Assembly (NCBI GenBank): GCA_026988435.1
Contig: JALSLH010000056.1
Location: 1 to 50,000 of the forward strand
Direction: 5' to 3'
DNA length: 50,000 bases
From: Methylophaga sp.
GTDB taxonomy: Bacteria; Pseudomonadota; Gammaproteobacteria; Nitrosococcales; Methylophagaceae
Shown here in pieces: positions 45,619 to 50,000 of the stretch (positions within the stretch are counted from its first letter, which is position 1; every line of letters begins with the position of its first letter). The position numbers and the translations under genes are program-made. A model generated the notes under the pieces. It did no database searches and was not told where the DNA came from. It was given only the letters and a program-made list of their open reading frames with translations.

Positions 45619-46683
45619 ATGACAACACATAAAATATTTACGCTAAGTGAATTTCTTCATGAAAGCGGTGCAAAATATCGCATTTTCGATATGGGGCGCC
45701 GTGTTACCAAATTAACACCTGATGAGTTTGTTGGTTTTGAATGGGCTAAAAAACCTTACCCTTATCCCTTTAAGCAGTCAGCTTTATTTGGGGTTATTTT
45801 TTGGGATCCTAAAAAGGCAGATCAGCATTATGTTTGGTTCTTAAATTTCCCATTAGATGAACAAGGTTTATTAAAGCAAGCGGCGCGAGATGCTTTCTTA
45901 AAAATGCTGTTAGAGCGTGTAGGCGAATGCATGTTGGCGGCAGAGAATGGTCAACAAATTCAAAGTGCACTTAAAGATAGTCCCTATACTTTCTCACCGC
46001 GAGAAGAAAAAATGGCAGCGTTTAATGCCGTGGCAACAAAAAGTTTAGGCCTACCCCCGTCATCTCATTATAATGATGCATTAGCCTATTTTACCGGTGA
46101 CAAACCGCTTAACCAATGGCAAACACTCGCCATGCAAGGTGTAGCAGATGTTGCTATGCGACTTGATGAGCATGAAGAAACATTGAGTTTAATAGAGACT
46201 ATTCCTAAACTTTCAGATAAGGTGTTTACAGTATTAAGTAGCTATCTAGAAAATGCACCGTTGCCAACGGGAATTGCTGAAGAACTAGTTCAGCGTGTTG
46301 AAAAAGAGTTGTTGGAAAAATCACCTGATATGGCCCGTATTTGTGCCTGCTTAAGAGCTGCATCAAACAGCCCTGCCGTAGGCTTGGTCGATCATATGGT
46401 CATACATATACTCAAGCATGACTGTAGCAATCATATTGAAGTATTAGCAACGATAGTTGGACGAATATGGCGTGTTCTGGCTGATGAAACCATATGTCAG
46501 TTATTTGTTGAGCGTTTAGCTACAAATGATGCTGGACAAGCAGCATTTAGTCAATTATTAGCTGATGCGATGTTTATGCCCGGCCTGCGAGAGCATATTA
46601 TGCAGGCATTACGATCACATACACGCTCTAAAGAACTAAGTCATGCCGTTGGTGAAATGTTCGGTGGAGCTTTGAGCGGTTAG
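45619..46683 (+). CDS. DUF3549 family protein
   Basis: The 354-residue soluble protein begins T-L-S-E-F-L-H-E-S-G-A-K-Y-R-I-F-D-M-G-R-R-V-T-K, followed by P-Y-P-Y-P-F-K-Q-S-A and F-W-D-P. These match DUF3549, a family of gammaproteobacterial proteins of about 340 residues with no known function. The rest is helical with no membrane segment or signal. No catalytic motif is visible. It is the third gene of the secA-argJ direction, separated by palindromic copy B. Confidence 0.85.
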   Translation: MTTHKIFTLSEFLHESGAKYRIFDMGRRVTKLTPDEFVGFEWAKKPYPYPFKQSALFGVIFWDPKKADQHYVWFLNFPLDEQGLLKQAARDAFLKMLLERVGECMLAAENGQQIQSALKDSPYTFSPREEKMAAFNAVATKSLGLPPSSHYNDALAYFTGDKPLNQWQTLAMQGVADVAMRLDEHEETLSLIETIPKLSDKVFTVLSSYLENAPLPTGIAEELVQRVEKELLEKSPDMARICACLRAASNSPAVGLVDHMVIHILKHDCSNHIEVLATIVGRIWRVLADETICQLFVERLATNDAGQAAFSQLLADAMFMPGLREHIMQALRSHTRSKELSHAVGEMFGGALSG

Positions 46684-46710
46684 TTTTTCTTTATATTCAT
46701 AATATTGCTT

Positions 46711-46746
46711 ATTCCGTTTTCAGCTTACTTAACCTGAGAACGGGAT
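46711..46746. repeat. Hairpin after the DUF3549 gene
   Basis: ATTCCGTTTTCAG (46711-46723) pairs with CTGAGAACGGGAT (46734-46746) with two wobble or mismatch positions. A third copy of the arm lies at 46944-46956. No T run follows, so it is not a classic terminator. Confidence 0.6.
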
Positions 46747-46829
46747 AAGGATAGTCAGAAATTCTATAATTTACAATAGCTTTTTAAGAAATAATTTTAA
46801 AACTAATAAAAAAGCATAAGCATTTTGTA

Positions 46830-46931
46830 CCAGTGCATTTATTTTAGTGGATATCAAGGCGGATTTACGTAGCAATAGCGGGCTATTGGAAGTAAATCCA
46901 ACGAAGAGAGCCGCTAAAATAGATGTGCTGG
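46830..46931. repeat. 102-bp palindromic element with CAATAGC-GG-GCTATTG core
   Basis: The ends 46830-46850 and 46911-46931 are inverted copies with a few mismatches. Inside, GGATTTAC (46861) pairs with GTAAATCC (46892). At the exact centre CAATAGC-GG-GCTATTG (46873-46888) is a perfect hairpin. The secA-argJ element has almost the same centre. Confidence 0.75.
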
Positions 46932-46957
46932 ATGACTTTGCTAATTCCGTTCTCAGG

Positions 46958-48577
46958 TTACTTAAGAAGACAAACTTTATTTGAATATGCCCTGCAGTTT
47001 TGTGCATTATCTGCTTTGATTGGTTTGGCATGTATAACATCTGAGAAAGTAGTCATGGCAAACCCGTTACCATTCTTCTTTCCGTTTCCTCCAAACCGGT
47101 AAGTAATTTTCTTTCTAGTGGTGGATTCAGTTTTATTGCCAGTATTTTTTCCTATTACTACCTGTTCTGATGATGTCACCACTTTTATTTGAGTTGCATC
47201 TTTTGATTTTATCTTGCTTATTCTGGTTAAGTTATCTGAAGGGGGAAGTACTCGTTCTGTCTTTAGTGGAATGGGATCAGGAGCCTTATACTCCACATAT
47301 AAACGGAAATAATTTTCTGTTAAATCGCCAGGTGTTGTGGGACCCACTCTAAGTAGTTTGGGAATCATAGAGCTGCTAGATGTACTGGCAATATCTGGTA
47401 CATTAGCCCAATGATTATTGGTGAAATCAAGACCGATAGTGTCAGATATTCGATTATTCTTGCCCATAAAATAATTATGTTTAATCTGGGTATTTATATT
47501 GACCATTTTTTCTTTAACACCACCAGAATCAAAACCTCCATCAATGATAATATTTCCAGCGATTAAAACATTTTTCAATCCTGGATTAATAACGGCTTCT
47601 TCAGACCAGGTATAGGCATCAAAGTCTGCATTATAAATCTTGTTGTTAATGATTCTATTATTTGATGCCCGAGGTGCATCTGGCGCTTCATCCGCTAAAA
47701 GTATGCCTAAATGATTGTCTTGAATAGGAATTTCTGGCGCTGAAGAAACATAAACTAAATTGCGCTGAACCAAGCTATTAGTCGCATCAGAAAGATATAA
47801 ATTGACCGTCCAATTGTCGTAGGCAATATTATCTTCCATCGTGCAATGATCGGCGTTATAGCAGGTGATGCCTTCGCCCCAATTGTTATAAGCAGTATTG
47901 CGGCGGAAAATGGTGTATGAGTTAATATTTTTCTTTAATGCCGTCGGATTGTTATTATCACGGGCGGCACTGAGTCCTGCTGCCCATCCAGAAGTGATTT
48001 TTCCATCAACGTTAGAAGAATTATGAAGTGCTGCCTGCCAAAAGGTTGAATCTTCAACAATATTATAATCGCCATGGACTAATATTCCATGTTCCCAGGT
48101 GTGATGAATATTCATTCGACTGATTGTATTGTGTTGCCCAATTACGTCCATTCCGTATCCACCTGGGTATTGACCGTTGATATTGCTGTTTTTTAACTCA
48201 AATCCAGAGATCGTATTATAATCACCAGCAAGCTCAATCAATGCTCCCCACTCTCTATCAGGAAGTTGGGCTCCGCCGTTAATAATGGGCTTGTCATTAT
48301 GATATGCAGTTAAAGTGAGATTATTTTGGCCAATATAAAGTGTTTCTACATAGGTTCCAGTCATAACATAAATAATATCACCACTTTTCCAAGCCCTATC
48401 AACCGCACTTGTTATTGTTTTAAGTGGTTTGGTTGGTGACAAGCCATTATTAGCATTGTCACCCAACGGCGAAACATAGTAAGTTTCAGCTTTGCAAGTT
48501 CCAAAAGACACTAAATAAAAAAGAGCTAACATGAGAAATAATGTGGGGGTTTTTGTCGTAATCAGATTATTTTTCAT
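46958..48577 (-). CDS. Secreted right-handed parallel beta-helix protein
   Basis: The 539-residue protein has a signal peptide (1 to about 30, T-C-K-A before E-T-Y-Y). The start Y-Y-V-S-P-L-G-D-N-A-N-N-G-L-S-P-T-K-P is the DUF1565-type opening of many polysaccharide lyase-like proteins. Repeated N-x-I-x-x-N turns (N-N-R-I-I-N-N-K-I, Y-N-T-I-S-G-F-E-L) run to about residue 390 and form a beta-helix. The last 150 residues are unlike the rest: charged, Lys/Thr/Asn-rich, ending with two cysteines. No catalytic residues can be assigned, so carbohydrate binding or cleavage is a guess. AAGGAG precedes ATG. The stop lies in a direct repeat. Confidence 0.82.
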   Translation of the reverse strand: MKNNLITTKTPTLFLMLALFYLVSFGTCKAETYYVSPLGDNANNGLSPTKPLKTITSAVDRAWKSGDIIYVMTGTYVETLYIGQNNLTLTAYHNDKPIINGGAQLPDREWGALIELAGDYNTISGFELKNSNINGQYPGGYGMDVIGQHNTISRMNIHHTWEHGILVHGDYNIVEDSTFWQAALHNSSNVDGKITSGWAAGLSAARDNNNPTALKKNINSYTIFRRNTAYNNWGEGITCYNADHCTMEDNIAYDNWTVNLYLSDATNSLVQRNLVYVSSAPEIPIQDNHLGILLADEAPDAPRASNNRIINNKIYNADFDAYTWSEEAVINPGLKNVLIAGNIIIDGGFDSGGVKEKMVNINTQIKHNYFMGKNNRISDTIGLDFTNNHWANVPDIASTSSSSMIPKLLRVGPTTPGDLTENYFRLYVEYKAPDPIPLKTERVLPPSDNLTRISKIKSKDATQIKVVTSSEQVVIGKNTGNKTESTTRKKITYRFGGNGKKNGNGFAMTTFSDVIHAKPIKADNAQNCRAYSNKVCLLK

Positions 48578-48749
48578 AAATTTCTCCTTGAAATACTATA
48601 TTTAATAACTGAGTTATAAAACCGAGAATATCCAGAATCACAATAATGTTCAATCTATTGCTTATAAAAATGTCTATCAGTTCTCAAATAATACACTATA
48701 CTGACGATCGCGATTGATAGTTTGCTTAGCGTTTAATGCAAATTTTTTA
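48578..48749. other. AT-rich gap between the beta-helix and deformylase genes
   Basis: About 170 bases with no supportable gene. It should hold the promoter of the beta-helix gene on the minus strand, but I cannot pick one with confidence. Confidence 0.5.
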
Positions 48750-49280
48750 CTAAAATTGAGGTTGTATCTTTAACCATTCTTGTTCCATCACAATATCATG
48801 TGTGTTTTCAACCCGATCAAGGAACACAACACCATTGAGGTGGTCAATTTCATGTTGAAATACACGTGCAATAAAACCAGAATAATCAGTTTCAACGACA
48901 TCACCGAAACGTGATGTAAATTTTACGGTAACGGATGAATAGCGTGGTACTAACGATCTAATACCGGGTATGCTTAAGCAACCCTCCCAGTCTTTTACCA
49001 TCTCATCTGAATGGTTAATAATTTCAGGATTAATAATGACAATAGGTTCCATCTCAGGCGCATTTGGGTAACGCACAGTAGGCTTAGATGACATAATAAA
49101 AAAGCGCTCTGAGATATTAACCTGTGGTGCGGCAATGCCTGCACCTTTACGTTCAATAACAAACGCCAACAAGTTATCAAATAGAGTTTGATAAGATTGA
49201 GTGATACTGCCTACAGGTTTTGCTATTTTACGTAATGTTGGATGACCCAATTGTAATATATCGAAGTTTTGTTTTATCAT
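48750..49280 (-). CDS. def: Peptide deformylase
   Basis: The 176-residue metalloenzyme removes the formyl group from new proteins. The three motifs are present: G-A-G-I-A-A-P-Q (46-53), E-G-C-L-S-I-P-G (99-106, Cys101 metal ligand) and Q-H-E-I-D-H (142-147, His143 and His147 ligands, Glu144 base). The usual forms are GVGLAAPQ and EGCLSVPG, so it is slightly diverged and may be a second copy; fmt is not adjacent. The ATG at 49280 lies one base after the oxygenase stop with no clear Shine-Dalgarno, so it is probably translated by coupling. Confidence 0.94.
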   Translation of the reverse strand: MIKQNFDILQLGHPTLRKIAKPVGSITQSYQTLFDNLLAFVIERKGAGIAAPQVNISERFFIMSSKPTVRYPNAPEMEPIVIINPEIINHSDEMVKDWEGCLSIPGIRSLVPRYSSVTVKFTSRFGDVVETDYSGFIARVFQHEIDHLNGVVFLDRVENTHDIVMEQEWLKIQPQF

Positions 49281-49281
49281 T

Positions 49282-49896
49282 TTATAAAGGTCTGTCAATT
49301 CTATACCAGCCTGCGATGCTATACCGATCACGGTTGGCAGTTAGCACTTCATGGGGAAATTTTTCACTAAGAAAAATCACCATTGTGCCGAAAGTGGGTG
49401 CAATACGTCGAATGATATTATCACTATTTTGTTGGTAAAGAATGAGCTCACCACCATCTTCTGCTGACCAATTTTTATTTAGATAATATACCGTACTGAC
49501 AACTCGGTTTGAACGACCTTTAAAGGCATCAATATGGCGCTGATAGTAGTTACCAGGTTTGTAGAGAGAATAATGTGCTTCATAATCAAATAAGCTAAGA
49601 AAAAGTTGTTCATTGAACTGTTTCCGCAATTTATCCATAGCCAATAAATAAGCCTGTTCACAATCTGACTCTTCGGTTAACCAGTGTGTTAAATCACTAC
49701 GGATTTGTTGATTTACTTGCAAGTTATTATTTCGACCAATTCCAGCTTGGCCGAATTGATCGGTAGGAAGGGTAGAAACATGCTGATAAAGATGTTCTGT
49801 GAGTGCGTTGGGCAAAAAGTCAGGTAGAATAATGTAGCCTTTATCGGCCAATTCATTTGAAATTACTATATCCGTATTCAATGTGTTTTCTGTCAA
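49282..49896 (-). CDS. 2-oxoglutarate/Fe(II)-dependent oxygenase (prolyl hydroxylase type)
   Basis: The 204-residue protein has the iron triad H-x-D ... H: His121 and Asp123 in Y-Q-R-H-I-D-A-F and His182 in F-P-H-E-V-L. An arginine-serine segment R-Y-S-I-A-G-W near 191 binds 2-oxoglutarate. The S-L-Y-K-P-G-N-Y-Y strand is typical of prolyl 4-hydroxylase-like proteins. These enzymes hydroxylate proteins or small molecules; the target is unknown. The start is TTG at 49896 with GGGG 7 bases before; no in-frame ATG is near. Its stop is one base from the def ATG. Confidence 0.88.
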   Translation of the reverse strand: MTENTLNTDIVISNELADKGYIILPDFLPNALTEHLYQHVSTLPTDQFGQAGIGRNNNLQVNQQIRSDLTHWLTEESDCEQAYLLAMDKLRKQFNEQLFLSLFDYEAHYSLYKPGNYYQRHIDAFKGRSNRVVSTVYYLNKNWSAEDGGELILYQQNSDNIIRRIAPTFGTMVIFLSEKFPHEVLTANRDRYSIAGWYRIDRPL

Positions 49897-50000
49897 AGCA
49901 GAACCCCAAGAGCCATTAACATTGGCGTTAATAAATTTACAATCACGTTAAGCTTCATTGCAATTAATAATTTATTAATATTACCCACATTTTTTATGGT
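49897..50000. other. Right window edge, no gene seen
   Basis: AT-rich sequence that should contain the promoter of the oxygenase-deformylase pair on the minus strand. No clear -35/-10 pair is chosen. Confidence 0.4.

Larger units (their letters stand above)
46684..46957. other. Intergenic region built of nested repeats
   Basis: No gene is supported. It holds a 26-base direct repeat (46707-46732 and 46940-46965, three mismatches), a hairpin 46711-46746 and the palindrome 46830-46931. It lies between convergent genes. Confidence 0.7.

Noticed and set aside
1-50000. CRISPR arrays, tRNA genes or transposase genes
   Set aside because: No regularly spaced repeats, cloverleaf pattern or transposase-like protein was found by reading; the palindromic elements are non-coding.

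Overview
The window looks like a chromosomal segment of a low-GC (roughly 40 percent by eye) gammaproteobacterium. The evidence is gene order and protein type. There is an unbroken mraZ-to-lpxC division and cell-wall cluster followed by a DciA-type gene, an M23 peptidase and secA. There is an rsmI/lpoA/yraN/BON-lipoprotein neighbourhood like E. coli yraL-yraP, and an rpsF-rpsR-(DUF2232)-rplI-dnaB-alr-radA run. A DUF3549 gene and a VPxPA-type C-terminal sorting protein are also present. MurE carries the DNPR motif of meso-diaminopimelate ligases, so the peptidoglycan is Gram-negative type. I cannot name the species.

Layout. Positions 1-4344 (minus strand) hold a cut-off DUF3592 membrane protein, a PfkB-family kinase with RNase D, an exported alpha/beta hydrolase, and a glutaredoxin-like protein with MoaB. 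Positions 4413-5862 hold an OmpA-type lipoprotein overlapping rlmB. Positions 5849-8244 (minus) hold a LuxR-type response regulator and a hybrid histidine kinase. Positions 8465-14737 are a translation/replication run (S6, S18, DUF2232, L9, DnaB, alanine racemase, RadA). Positions 14937-19630 hold a PilZ protein, a HemJ-like protein and the LpoA/RsmI group. Next come the RNase P RNA (19656-20013) and an exported VPxPA-CTERM-like protein with a possible cyclic-di-GMP (GEMM-like) leader.

Positions 21112-38584 are the dcw cluster: a near-consensus promoter, three 10-bp-spaced MraZ boxes, then mraZ, rsmH, ftsL, ftsI, murE, murF, mraY, murD, ftsW, murG, murC, murB, ddl, ftsQ, ftsA, ftsZ. From rsmH to ftsA nearly every junction overlaps by 1-8 bases, which indicates one translationally coupled unit. 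lpxC has its own promoter. dciA (minus), an M23 peptidase, secA, argJ and a DUF3549 gene follow. The right end (minus) holds a secreted parallel beta-helix protein and a 2-oxoglutarate/Fe(II) oxygenase tightly coupled to a peptide deformylase.

The least expected content is in the intergenic spaces. A 166-bp palindromic element with perfect 22-bp ends fits exactly between secA and argJ and supplies argJ's Shine-Dalgarno sequence. Two diverged copies of another palindromic element lie right after radA and argJ, and the arms within each copy match each other where the copies differ. A third palindrome shares its central hairpin with the secA-argJ element. The leader before the VPxPA-CTERM gene looks like a diverged c-di-GMP-I riboswitch. 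No transposase, CRISPR array or tRNA was found.
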